Assembly (NCBI GenBank): GCA_045592785.1
Contig: JAZNVL010000004.1
Span: forward strand, 1-61,039
Direction: 5' to 3'
Length of the DNA: 61,039 nt
Source of the DNA: RGIG8244 sp045592785
Lineage (GTDB): Bacteria; Verrucomicrobiota; Lentisphaeria; Victivallales; UBA1829
Of this stretch, positions 33,277 to 40,261 are shown one piece after another. Both the position numbers and the translations under genes were made by a program. The notes under the pieces were generated by a model. That model had not been told where the DNA came from. It did not search any database and saw nothing but the letters and a program-made list of their open reading frames with translations. Every line of letters begins with the position of its first letter. The first letter of the stretch is position 1.

Positions 33277-35106
33277 TCAATCCCGGATCACTTCGATCGC
33301 AATGGAAACCCGTCCGAAGGGCGCACTGACCTGTACCCCGGCGGCACGGTCACGGATCCGGGCAATGGCTTCCCGTGCCATGTCGATCCCGCATTGGAGC
33401 TGACTTTCTTTATCTTTGGCTTGGGACATCCGCTGAATGACTTCGTCCGGGACGACAACGCCGGGCACCTGGGTACGCATGAATTCCGCATTCCGCAGAC
33501 TTGCCAGGGGCCAGATCCCGGCGATCAGCGGCGTTTCCGCCAGTTCGGGAACGGCATCCATGAACCGCAGCAGGGCATCCGGATCGAATACGGGCTGGGT
33601 CACGATATATTCCGCGCCCGCCTGGATTTTTTCCCGGGTACGACGGATCTCCCGCGCCATATCAATGGCATTGGGATCCGCGCCGGCACCGATAACGGCA
33701 CCCGTGACTTTCGCAATGGCTTTTCCGCCCAGATCCAGCCCGTGATTCAAACGGTTCTGCAATCCGATCAAGCCGATAGAATCCACATCGAACACCCCGG
33801 ATGCAAAGGGATAATCTCCCAGTTTCGGCGGGTCGCCCGTGATGAAAAGCAGATTATTGATCCCCAGCGCAGCACACCCCAGAAGATCCGACTGCATCCC
33901 GATAAGGTTCTTGTCACGACAGCATTGATGCAGGATCGCTTCGATCCCCGCTTCCGCCTGGATCCGGTACGCCGTCACCATGGGGGAAACACGGCTGCTG
34001 GCACGGGGGCCGTCGGGAATATTGATAGCATCGAATCCGGCTGCCAGACACTGTTTCGCCTTTTCGATGGTGGTATCCAGTTCGTATCCCTGGGGCGGGA
34101 CAACTTCCACATTCCGGACCCATTTTCCGGCGGCAAGTTTCGCCGCGAACGTGGACCGTTCCGCAAAGGGAACGACTTCCTGTTCCGGGGCTTCCGTTTC
34201 CTTCGCGAAGAGAGTCTGCTGTGTCTGAATACGGGTCATCGGGCTGACGCTCCGCGCCATATCCCGGATATGGTCCGGCGTGATCCCGCAGCATCCGCCG
34301 ACACCACGGACACCAAGCGAAAGATAACGCATACAATACGTTGTGAAGTATTCCGGACTGCACATGGCAAGCATACGGCCATCAATGCTCTTCGGGGATC
34401 CCGCATTGGGCTGAACGATCACGGGATACGGGATCTGCTTTACGATTTCTTCCAGTACGGAAAGCATCTGATCCGGTCCGAGCGCACAGTTCATCCCGAA
34501 CGCGGCAGGCTGTTTCCCGCAGGAAGAAAGCAGTTCCAGAACACGTTCCAATGCAGTCCCGTCCTTCAGCATACCTTCCGCCTGAAATACAAAACTGACA
34601 GCATACGTCACATCCCCATCATACCCGTTCACAGCGGCAAGGATCCGTTCCAGATCGTTCACTGCGCCCACCGTTTCAAACAAAAGGAAATCCGCACCCG
34701 CAGAGAGCAGAGCTTTCATCTGTTCCTGAAGCATGGTGACAGCGACTGATTCTTCTTCGGGCTGTTCCACATCACCCAACGGGCCGATGGAGCCTGCAAC
34801 GAGCAATGCCTGTCCGGCGACTTTCCGGGCGATCATGACGGCTGCCTCATTGATGGCGGCGACCTTGTCACCCAGTCCGAAACGGGTAAGCTGGTGCTGG
34901 TTTGCGCCATAGGAATTGGTGGTCAGAACTTCCGCCCCGGCATCTTTATACGCCTGATGGATCTCCTGGATGGTTTTTGCATTTGACAGGCAAAGGTTTT
35001 CGTATGATGTATTGACGAAGAAGCCGCGCTTATAAAGTTCGGATCCCATTCCGCCATCGAAGATCAGCGGTCTGGCGTTCAGTTGTTCCGTAAAAAGATT
35101 TCCCAT
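33277..35106 (-). CDS. Homocysteine S-methyltransferase / methylenetetrahydrofolate reductase fusion
   Basis: 609 residues from the ATG at 35106; a TTG six codons earlier is possible. The N-terminal half (about 1-300) is a zinc-type homocysteine methyltransferase: FDGGMGSELYKRG, TTNSYGANQ, FGMNC and the zinc motif GVGGCCGITPDHI. The C-terminal half (about 310-609) is a TIM-barrel methylenetetrahydrofolate reductase with EVVPPQGYEL, NIPDGPRASSRVSP and TQPVFDPDALLRF. Such bifunctional proteins occur in Firmicutes and other phyla and may pass methyl groups toward methionine. It heads an operon with dxs and the PanE-like gene. Confidence 0.9.
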   Translation of the reverse strand: MGNLFTEQLNARPLIFDGGMGSELYKRGFFVNTSYENLCLSNAKTIQEIHQAYKDAGAEVLTTNSYGANQHQLTRFGLGDKVAAINEAAVMIARKVAGQALLVAGSIGPLGDVEQPEEESVAVTMLQEQMKALLSAGADFLLFETVGAVNDLERILAAVNGYDGDVTYAVSFVFQAEGMLKDGTALERVLELLSSCGKQPAAFGMNCALGPDQMLSVLEEIVKQIPYPVIVQPNAGSPKSIDGRMLAMCSPEYFTTYCMRYLSLGVRGVGGCCGITPDHIRDMARSVSPMTRIQTQQTLFAKETEAPEQEVVPFAERSTFAAKLAAGKWVRNVEVVPPQGYELDTTIEKAKQCLAAGFDAINIPDGPRASSRVSPMVTAYRIQAEAGIEAILHQCCRDKNLIGMQSDLLGCAALGINNLLFITGDPPKLGDYPFASGVFDVDSIGLIGLQNRLNHGLDLGGKAIAKVTGAVIGAGADPNAIDMAREIRRTREKIQAGAEYIVTQPVFDPDALLRFMDAVPELAETPLIAGIWPLASLRNAEFMRTQVPGVVVPDEVIQRMSQAKDKESQLQCGIDMAREAIARIRDRAAGVQVSAPFGRVSIAIEVIRD

Positions 35107-35154
35107 GACAGTCTTACACTCCAAGTATTACTATATAACAACAGTTATGGCGGT

Positions 35155-35183
35155 AAGATACAGCCAATCTGCGTATAAATCAA
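35155..35183 (-). promoter_or_regulatory. Promoter of the methyltransferase-dxs-panE operon
   Basis: Minus-strand TTGATT (35183-35178), 17-bp spacer, TATCTT (35160-35155), about 50 bp before the start. The leader is too short for a SAM riboswitch. Confidence 0.6.
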
Positions 35184-35225
35184 ACAGAATATAAAATTTT
35201 TCTTCAATTTTTTTCAGAAAAAGAC

Positions 35226-35253
35226 TTGATTTTTCTTCCAGACGTGATATATT
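35226..35253 (+). promoter_or_regulatory. Promoter of tRNA-Gln
   Basis: TTGATT (35226-35231), 16-bp spacer, TATATT (35248-35253), 20 bp before the tRNA. Confidence 0.65.
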
Positions 35254-35273
35254 AATCCCACAAACAGAAAGTT

Positions 35274-35347
35274 TGCCTGATGGTGTAACGGTAGCACAAC
35301 TGATTCTGGTTCAGTTTGTCTTGGTTCAAATCCAGGTCAGGCAACCA
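35274..35347 (+). tRNA. trnQ: tRNA-Gln (anticodon CTG)
   Basis: 74 nt including the encoded CCA. Acceptor stem TGCCTGA/TCAGGCA, discriminator A. D arm GTG-TAACGGTAG-CAC. The anticodon loop TTCTGGT closed by ACTGA/TCAGT reads CTG, and the T arm is CTTGG-TTCAAAT-CCAGG with one wobble pair. A T-rich run follows and may act as terminator. Reads CAG codons. Confidence 0.94.
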
Positions 35348-35443
35348 TTTTTTTTGCCCTTTTTCCGGATGTTTCCCCTCTGCGACATCATTATGTACAG
35401 TAGTTTCATCCCCGAAGCCATGAAATTTGTTTCCGTCTTTTGC

Positions 35444-35487
35444 TTGAAAAAAGAGGTTTCTGTGTTATATTCCGGGAGAAATATAAC
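35444..35487 (+). promoter_or_regulatory. Promoter with overlapping inverted repeat
   Basis: TTGAAA (35444-35449), 16-bp spacer, TATATT (35466-35471). A perfect 8-bp inverted repeat GTTATATT (35464-35471) and AATATAAC (35480-35487) overlaps the -10, as expected for an operator. A related arrangement occurs before the lipoprotein gene at 60546-60565. Confidence 0.55.
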
Positions 35488-35501
35488 AAAAGGATGATAT
35501 C

Positions 35502-36167
35502 ATGGACGGAAAACCGATCACGATTTATTGGGCGGGCGATCTTTTCGATTTCAAAGATCTCACGGGAAATGTGGAAATGGCGGCAGCAGTGGAAGCGCGT
35601 TCTGCCGGGAAGTATCAGGTGAAACTTCCGCAACTCTCGGAAAGCAATTCTCTGCGGACCATCACCGCGATCCGGGATGCCGATCTGGAACTGCTCTTCT
35701 CCTGTGACTGCATCGTTGCCAATTTTGACGGCTGTGATCTGGATTCCGGGACCGTGGTGGAATTCTGTTTCGCGAAAATGCTGGATCTCCCCGCCGTACT
35801 GCTCCGGACCGATTTCCGCACCGGATGCGATCAGGGACCGGGGGGTGATCCCTGGAATCTCATGTGTTCCGGTTATCCCCGGACCAATACGGTAGTCCTC
35901 CACGGGATGCAGGTATTTCATCAGCATTACAAGGGCGCGGAAGACTGGAAAAACAAGCTGGATTCGTACCGGAATGATATTGCAGAACGCGTCATTCATG
36001 CGCTGGATCAGAGTATTGCCGCGGATCCGGTATTCCCCGTTGCAGTCATGGAAGAACAGTATGCACGCGCCGCAGCCGCTGCCGGCGGTTCGCTTCCGGC
36101 ACTTTTTCCCCGGGCACGGATCGAAGAACTTCTTGCATCAAAAATGGCGAAAAAGATCTATCGCTGA
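35502..36167 (+). CDS. Nucleoside 2-deoxyribosyltransferase family protein
   Basis: 221 residues. The first 150 residues match the family: IYWAGDLFDF, a serine/aspartate segment DADLELLFSCDCIVANFDGCDLDSGTVVEF with the usual catalytic Glu in VVEFCFAK, then PAVLLRTDFR. These enzymes move deoxyribose between nucleobases in nucleotide salvage; relatives hydrolyse nucleoside monophosphates. The C-terminal ~60 residues (Ala-rich helix) look additional. Start ATG follows AAGGA at 8 nt. Probably monocistronic. A possible link to the NDK-like gene next to it is inference. Confidence 0.8.
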   Translation: MDGKPITIYWAGDLFDFKDLTGNVEMAAAVEARSAGKYQVKLPQLSESNSLRTITAIRDADLELLFSCDCIVANFDGCDLDSGTVVEFCFAKMLDLPAVLLRTDFRTGCDQGPGGDPWNLMCSGYPRTNTVVLHGMQVFHQHYKGAEDWKNKLDSYRNDIAERVIHALDQSIAADPVFPVAVMEEQYARAAAAAGGSLPALFPRARIEELLASKMAKKIYR

Positions 36168-36221
36168 CGTATTTTTGCCGCAGGGTTTTGATTTTTTTTG
36201 AATGACTTTTGCATTTGGCTC

Positions 36222-36249
36222 TTGTTTTTATAAAAACATGTGCTACATT
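36222..36249 (+). promoter_or_regulatory. Possible promoter of the NDK-like gene
   Basis: TTGTTT (36222-36227), 16-bp spacer, TACATT (36244-36249), 47 bp before the start codon. Confidence 0.45.
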
Positions 36250-36296
36250 GCCGGAGAAAAGTGAATTTTTGTCAATCAACAGAAGGAGATCCCGCT

Positions 36297-37412
36297 ATGG
36301 CAAGAAACCATTCATTCGTCATCATCACGCCTCACGCCTTGCAGAAAGGGCAAACCGGTGCAGTCATCATGCGTCTTCTCGCGCGGACCGGGTTAACGTT
36401 ACAGGCGGCACAGATCATAGCGGCAGACAAAAAATTCATTCAGACTTTTGCCGATGCCATGGCTCCGTTCCACAAGTGTCCGTGTCAGCCCGAATACATC
36501 CGGAAATCCTTTGGTGCAACGGGGAAAAAGAGCAATCCGTTCCTGGCTCTTCTGCTGCATGGGAAAGATGCCGTAAAGAAAGTGAATGCCGTTGTGGGGA
36601 GTCTGGCACCGCTCGCCGGCGCGGGAACAACGATCCGTGACAGTTTTGCGGAAGTCGGCAGAGATGCGGCGGGGAACGTGGTTTATTTTGAACCCTGCGT
36701 TCTTGCGCCGGAAACGCAGAAGGAATGTGATACGCTTCTCCCTATTCTGGCGGATATGGCATCCCGCAGCAAAAACATTGTAAAAAATGCAGCAGGCGCC
36801 GATGGTTCCGGCGAACGGACTCTGGTCATGATCAAGCCGGAAAACTGGCTCCGTCCGGGGATCCGCCCGGGTGCTATTCTGGATATCTTCACGGCGACCG
36901 GACTTTTCCTCTGCGGATGCAAGATCCACCACATCAGTGTTGCCGATGCGCTTGACTTCTATGGTCCGGTCCAGGGAGCATTACGCAAGAAACTGGCACC
37001 GAAGATCGCAGCAAAAGCCCAACAGTTCCTTACGGAAAAATTCAGTTGTCCCTTCGCCGTGGAAGATGTTCAGGCGATCGGAGAACAGTATGCGGACGAC
37101 CAGTTCTTCCAGATCATCCGGTTCATGTCCGGCAACGAATACGATCCCGGCGACAGCAACAGTCTGAATACGCCCGGGAAAGCCCAGGTGATGGTCCTGA
37201 TCTTCGAGGGAAAAGATGCAGTCGGCAAGATCCGCACTGTACTCGGTCCCACGGATCCCGGTCAGGCGGATGGCGGAACCGTTCGCGGGGAGTTCGGGAC
37301 CACGATCATGATCAATGCGGCGCACGCCTCGGATTCGGCAGAAAGTTTTGTTCGTGAAGGGAAGATCCTTCAGATCGAAAGGAATGACTTCTCATCCTGC
37401 GTGACGAAATAA
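36297..37412 (+). CDS. Tandem nucleoside-diphosphate-kinase-like protein
   Basis: 371 residues with two NDK-like halves. The second (about 173-371) keeps the catalytic set: Lys180 in MIKPENW, Arg313, Thr319, Arg330, Asn340 and the phosphohistidine His343 in NAAHASDSAES. A ~40-residue insert (about 224-264) comes before YADDQFFQIIRFMSG. The first half (1-165) starts SFVIITPHAL, with Thr11 where the Lys belongs, and has YFEPCVLAPE where the Asn-x2-His motif should be, so it is probably inactive. Ordinary NDK is ~140 residues. The good start (AAGGAG, 7 nt) and unbroken frame argue against a pseudogene. Likely active NDK with a regulatory or structural N-terminal copy. Confidence 0.8.
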   Translation: MARNHSFVIITPHALQKGQTGAVIMRLLARTGLTLQAAQIIAADKKFIQTFADAMAPFHKCPCQPEYIRKSFGATGKKSNPFLALLLHGKDAVKKVNAVVGSLAPLAGAGTTIRDSFAEVGRDAAGNVVYFEPCVLAPETQKECDTLLPILADMASRSKNIVKNAAGADGSGERTLVMIKPENWLRPGIRPGAILDIFTATGLFLCGCKIHHISVADALDFYGPVQGALRKKLAPKIAAKAQQFLTEKFSCPFAVEDVQAIGEQYADDQFFQIIRFMSGNEYDPGDSNSLNTPGKAQVMVLIFEGKDAVGKIRTVLGPTDPGQADGGTVRGEFGTTIMINAAHASDSAESFVREGKILQIERNDFSSCVTK

Positions 37413-37422
37413 GGCATTATTT

Positions 37423-37483
37423 GATATAATATGTTATGAGTGATACAGTTAGTGCAAAATGTATCATTAATAACATATTTATC
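37423..37483. repeat. 61-nt AT-rich inverted repeat upstream of gcvH
   Basis: Arms AATATGTTAT (37428-37437) and ATAACATATT (37470-37479) pair perfectly. After a 3-nt near-match the pairing resumes with TGATACA (37440-37446) and TGTATCA (37460-37466). GATA/TATC extends the base with one bulge. It lies 11 nt after the NDK-like gene. No T run follows on either strand, so it is not a standard intrinsic terminator. Confidence 0.7.
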
Positions 37484-37605
37484 AAGCAAAAAAATTCAAA
37501 AAAAATTGTTTTATACACTTGAAAAATGAAGGAAGTAATGCTTATTTTATAATACGGAAGACACGGACCGTGTTTCCGGAGAACTACAGGAAAGGAAAAT
37601 GGTGT

Positions 37606-37977
37606 ATGGATAAATACTATTCAAGGACACACGAATGGATCAAAACAAACGGGGAAGAGGCGATCGTCGGTATTACCAAATATGCCGCCGAAGAACTGGG
37701 TGACATCACCTACGTTGAACTGCCGAAGGAAAATACCGATATCATCTGCGGCGACTCACTGGGCAAGATCGAATCGGTCAAAGCATCTTCCGATTGCTAT
37801 TCTCCGATCAGCGGCATTGTGATTGCAGTCAATCACATTCTGGATGACGATCCCGGGATCATCAACCGTTCCGCCGAAGACAAAGGCTGGATCTGCAAGC
37901 TGGATAACATTGATCTTGTGGAACTTGATGATCTTATGGAAGAGGATGAATACCTCGAATATCTGGAAACGCTCTGA
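37606..37977 (+). CDS. gcvH: Glycine cleavage system H protein or GcvH-like lipoyl protein
   Basis: 123 residues, usual H-protein length. YYSRTHEWIKTNGEEAIVGITKYAAEELGDITYVELP opens the lipoyl domain. The lipoylated lysine is in GKIESVKASSDCYSPISG (near residue 62). The acidic C-terminus (LDDLMEEDEYLEYLETL) fits. It carries the aminomethyl group between the P and T proteins, but neither gcvP nor gcvT is in the window. A role as a lipoyl carrier is an alternative. The 193-bp upstream gap contains the AT-rich hairpin, a TATAAT at 37547-37552 without a good -35, and a short palindrome ACACGGACCGTGT. Confidence 0.9.
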   Translation: MDKYYSRTHEWIKTNGEEAIVGITKYAAEELGDITYVELPKENTDIICGDSLGKIESVKASSDCYSPISGIVIAVNHILDDDPGIINRSAEDKGWICKLDNIDLVELDDLMEEDEYLEYLETL

Positions 37978-37997
37978 TTTGACAAGGAGTTTTTATC

Positions 37998-38708
37998 ATG
38001 TCCAAATCCCCCACCAACCAATTCAAGCAAATCATTCCTGACGTGGAAAATTTCACACAGGATGAAACCTGGCGCATCTTCCGTATCTCCTCGGAATTCG
38101 TGGATTCCTTTGAGACCATGTCCGCTTACCGGAACCTGGTCACTGTTTTCGGATCCGCAAGAACAAAAGAGGATTCCCCGGTGTATCAGGATTGCGTCCG
38201 CATGGGTGAACTGCTGGTACAGCATGGTTACGGGGTGATCTCCGGCGGCGGACCCGGCATTATGGAAGCCTCCAACCGCGGTGCCATTCAGGAAGACGGA
38301 GTATCGATCGGACTCAACATCAAACTGCCGATGGAACAGCACAGCAATCCCTATCAGACGGAATCGCTGTATTTCCGTTATTTCTGCATTCGGAAAGTCT
38401 GTTTCCTCAAATATTCCACTGCCGCCGTCGCGTATCCGGGCGGGTTCGGCACACTCGATGAACTTTCCGAAGCTTTGACCATGGTCCAGACACGGAAAGT
38501 CAACCGGATCCCCATCGCGCTTGTCGGGAAAAAATTCTGGACCCCGCTCCTCGACTGGTTCCGGGATACACTGCTGGCGGAGGGGATGATCTCCCCGGAA
38601 GATCTGGATCTTTACAAGGTCGTGGACTCCGCCGATGAAGCCATGGAATACATCCGCGTCTGGCACGCAAAATACGGGATCCCTTCCACCGTTAAAAATC
38701 AGGTGTGA
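37998..38708 (+). CDS. LOG family protein (TIGR00730 Rossmann fold)
   Basis: 236 residues. Family motifs are GVISGGGPGIMEASNRGA (near residues 77-94) and YPGGFGTLDELSEALT (near 149-164), the two signatures shared by lysine-decarboxylase-like proteins now known to be nucleoside 5'-monophosphate phosphoribohydrolases (LOG). VFGSARTKEDSP begins the Rossmann fold. It likely cleaves an N-glycosidic bond of a purine nucleotide. Start follows AAGGAG. It lies 20 bp after gcvH, so the two may be co-transcribed, and it converges on the GNAT gene with a 1-bp gap. Confidence 0.88.
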   Translation: MSKSPTNQFKQIIPDVENFTQDETWRIFRISSEFVDSFETMSAYRNLVTVFGSARTKEDSPVYQDCVRMGELLVQHGYGVISGGGPGIMEASNRGAIQEDGVSIGLNIKLPMEQHSNPYQTESLYFRYFCIRKVCFLKYSTAAVAYPGGFGTLDELSEALTMVQTRKVNRIPIALVGKKFWTPLLDWFRDTLLAEGMISPEDLDLYKVVDSADEAMEYIRVWHAKYGIPSTVKNQV

Positions 38709-38709
38709 T

Positions 38710-39582
38710 TTAGAATTTATCCGTCAACGGGAAGAAAAAGTCGCCCGGGACTGCTTCCAGCGGAGAAGCCATCATACATTCCCCGTGCCGGATATCCGGC
38801 ACGGGTTCGTCTGCCCCGTAAGCACGGAATCCGTTTTCCAACAACTCCGCAACCGCCGGGTGTGAAGACGGGAGAAAGGTATCCGTACAGCCGGCGGCAA
38901 ATTCCGCTGCATGACCGGGGCGCACACAAAGTTCCGCCAACGTGTTTTCCTGTCGGACCGCGTACCCGTTTTCCGTACACTTCCACAAAAGGAAACCTTC
39001 CCGGAACATCCGTTCCCAACTGTGAAAATCGCCGGAATCAGCACGCAGGACTTTCCCCGGGAAATCAAAGGATGTTTCGTAGAACATCCGGATCGTTTCC
39101 CGTTCTTCCGCAGAGAGTTCCGAACCTTTCCGCCAGCCACTGCCGTCTGCATTCTCCGCTTTTTTCAAACGCAATACAGCATCGTGAAAACAATTCCAGC
39201 CGCAACACTCATACACCCGGAAAAAAGCCGTATACAACGGCAGAAAATCGTACCCTTCCTGCGCTGCCCATTCCGCCGCCATGGTGCAAAGACGGGCGGC
39301 GATCTTCTTACCGCGATATTCCGGAAGCGTGGCAACGGAGGCGATCCCCGCCGCTTTCCGGATACCGCCGCGCCCATCCGAGATCCGGAACGGCATGATA
39401 CCCACATGGCCGATGATGTGATGCTGTTCCGGTTCTCTGGCAATAAACGAGAGTTCCAGAAACGGGAATTTTCCGCCCCGTTCCCAAGCGCCCTGCCATT
39501 CTTCAAAACAACGGGCAAGCACAGGAATCACAGCGGGCTGCATGACGGGATCATTTCCGATATAAACAAATTCAAAATCCAT
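38710..39582 (-). CDS. GNAT family N-acetyltransferase
   Basis: 290 residues. The N-terminal ~150 residues hold a GNAT fold: GHVGIMPFRI (strand 4), AGIASVATLPEYRGKKIAARLCTMAAEWA with the acetyl-CoA-binding R/Q-x2-G-x-G/A-type loop, and FFRVYECCGW. The C-terminal ~140 residues are a second domain, as in Eis-like or two-domain GNATs. The substrate cannot be predicted. It has its own promoter, which faces the blc promoter with only 2 bp between the two -35 boxes. Confidence 0.75.
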   Translation of the reverse strand: MDFEFVYIGNDPVMQPAVIPVLARCFEEWQGAWERGGKFPFLELSFIAREPEQHHIIGHVGIMPFRISDGRGGIRKAAGIASVATLPEYRGKKIAARLCTMAAEWAAQEGYDFLPLYTAFFRVYECCGWNCFHDAVLRLKKAENADGSGWRKGSELSAEERETIRMFYETSFDFPGKVLRADSGDFHSWERMFREGFLLWKCTENGYAVRQENTLAELCVRPGHAAEFAAGCTDTFLPSSHPAVAELLENGFRAYGADEPVPDIRHGECMMASPLEAVPGDFFFPLTDKF

Positions 39583-39627
39583 GAGGGGACCGGCTCCTGT
39601 TGGTTATTCTTTTCGGGTTCAGGCAGT

Positions 39628-39655
39628 AATATAGCACGAAAGAATTTTTTTTCAA
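39628..39655 (-). promoter_or_regulatory. Promoter of the GNAT gene
   Basis: Minus-strand TTGAAA (39655-39650), 16-bp spacer, TATATT (39633-39628). Confidence 0.65.
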
Positions 39656-39657
39656 AC

Positions 39658-39685
39658 TTGAAAACGGGGAAAAGCGTGATATGGT
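39658..39685 (+). promoter_or_regulatory. Promoter of blc
   Basis: TTGAAA (39658-39663), 16-bp spacer, TATGGT (39680-39685). Back to back with the GNAT promoter, so one bound regulator or polymerase could affect both. Confidence 0.5.
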
Positions 39686-39723
39686 ATTCCCGGGGACATC
39701 ATCAACAAAAAGGAGGGAATCAC

Positions 39724-40236
39724 ATGAAAACAACATCCATTCTTCTGGCAATCGCGTCGTTCGTCATCTCATTTCTCACAGGCTGCAAGGAAAATTCCAC
39801 CGCACATATCCCGGCTGTCACCGGACTGGATCTCCCGCGGTATATGGGAAAATGGTACGAGATCGCACGGCTGCCGAACTGGTTCCAGCGGGATCTGCGG
39901 AACGTGACGGCGGAATATACGCTCCGACCGGACGGCACGATACACATCCGGAATTGCGGGTACAAAAACGGCAAACAACGTTGTGTGGAGGGGACAGCGT
40001 ACCCTGTGGGTGAACCGGGGAGCGGCGAATTGGAAGTCACGTTCCAGAAACCATTCCGCGGGGCATACCGGATCATTTATCTGGAACCGGATCACAGTCT
40101 TGCCGCCGTCACGGGAAGCGACCGTGATCTGTTATGGATCCTGGCGCGTACACCGGAGATCTCTGCGGAAAAGTTGGAGTCACTCACCGCGTGGCTGCGG
40201 GAAAAGGGATTTGAAACGGAACGGCTGATCCGTTGA
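39724..40236 (+). CDS. blc: Outer-membrane lipocalin lipoprotein
   Basis: 170 residues from the ATG at 39724, after AAGGAGG at 7 nt. The lipoprotein signal is MKTTSILLAIASFVISFLTGC with lipobox LTGC (Cys21). The lipocalin signature is YMGKWYEIARLPNWFQ, followed by VTAEYTLRPDG, and YRIIYLEPDHSLAAVTGSDRDLLWILAR matches bacterial Blc. Blc binds lysophospholipids or fatty acids at the outer membrane, consistent with a Gram-negative envelope. A much longer frame reading through from 38911 is not the gene. Converges on rng with a 25-bp gap. Confidence 0.93.
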   Translation: MKTTSILLAIASFVISFLTGCKENSTAHIPAVTGLDLPRYMGKWYEIARLPNWFQRDLRNVTAEYTLRPDGTIHIRNCGYKNGKQRCVEGTAYPVGEPGSGELEVTFQKPFRGAYRIIYLEPDHSLAAVTGSDRDLLWILARTPEISAEKLESLTAWLREKGFETERLIR

Positions 40237-40261
40237 AACGGCAACCGTTCCGTCGGCAGAC

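Noticed and set aside
37413..37605. Glycine riboswitch before gcvH
   Set aside because: The leader has an AT-rich hairpin but none of the conserved G-rich aptamer elements that I could recognise.
38911..39723. Long upstream extension of the blc reading frame
   Set aside because: It runs antisense through the GNAT gene. The lipoprotein signal, Shine-Dalgarno and promoter all place the blc start at 39724.
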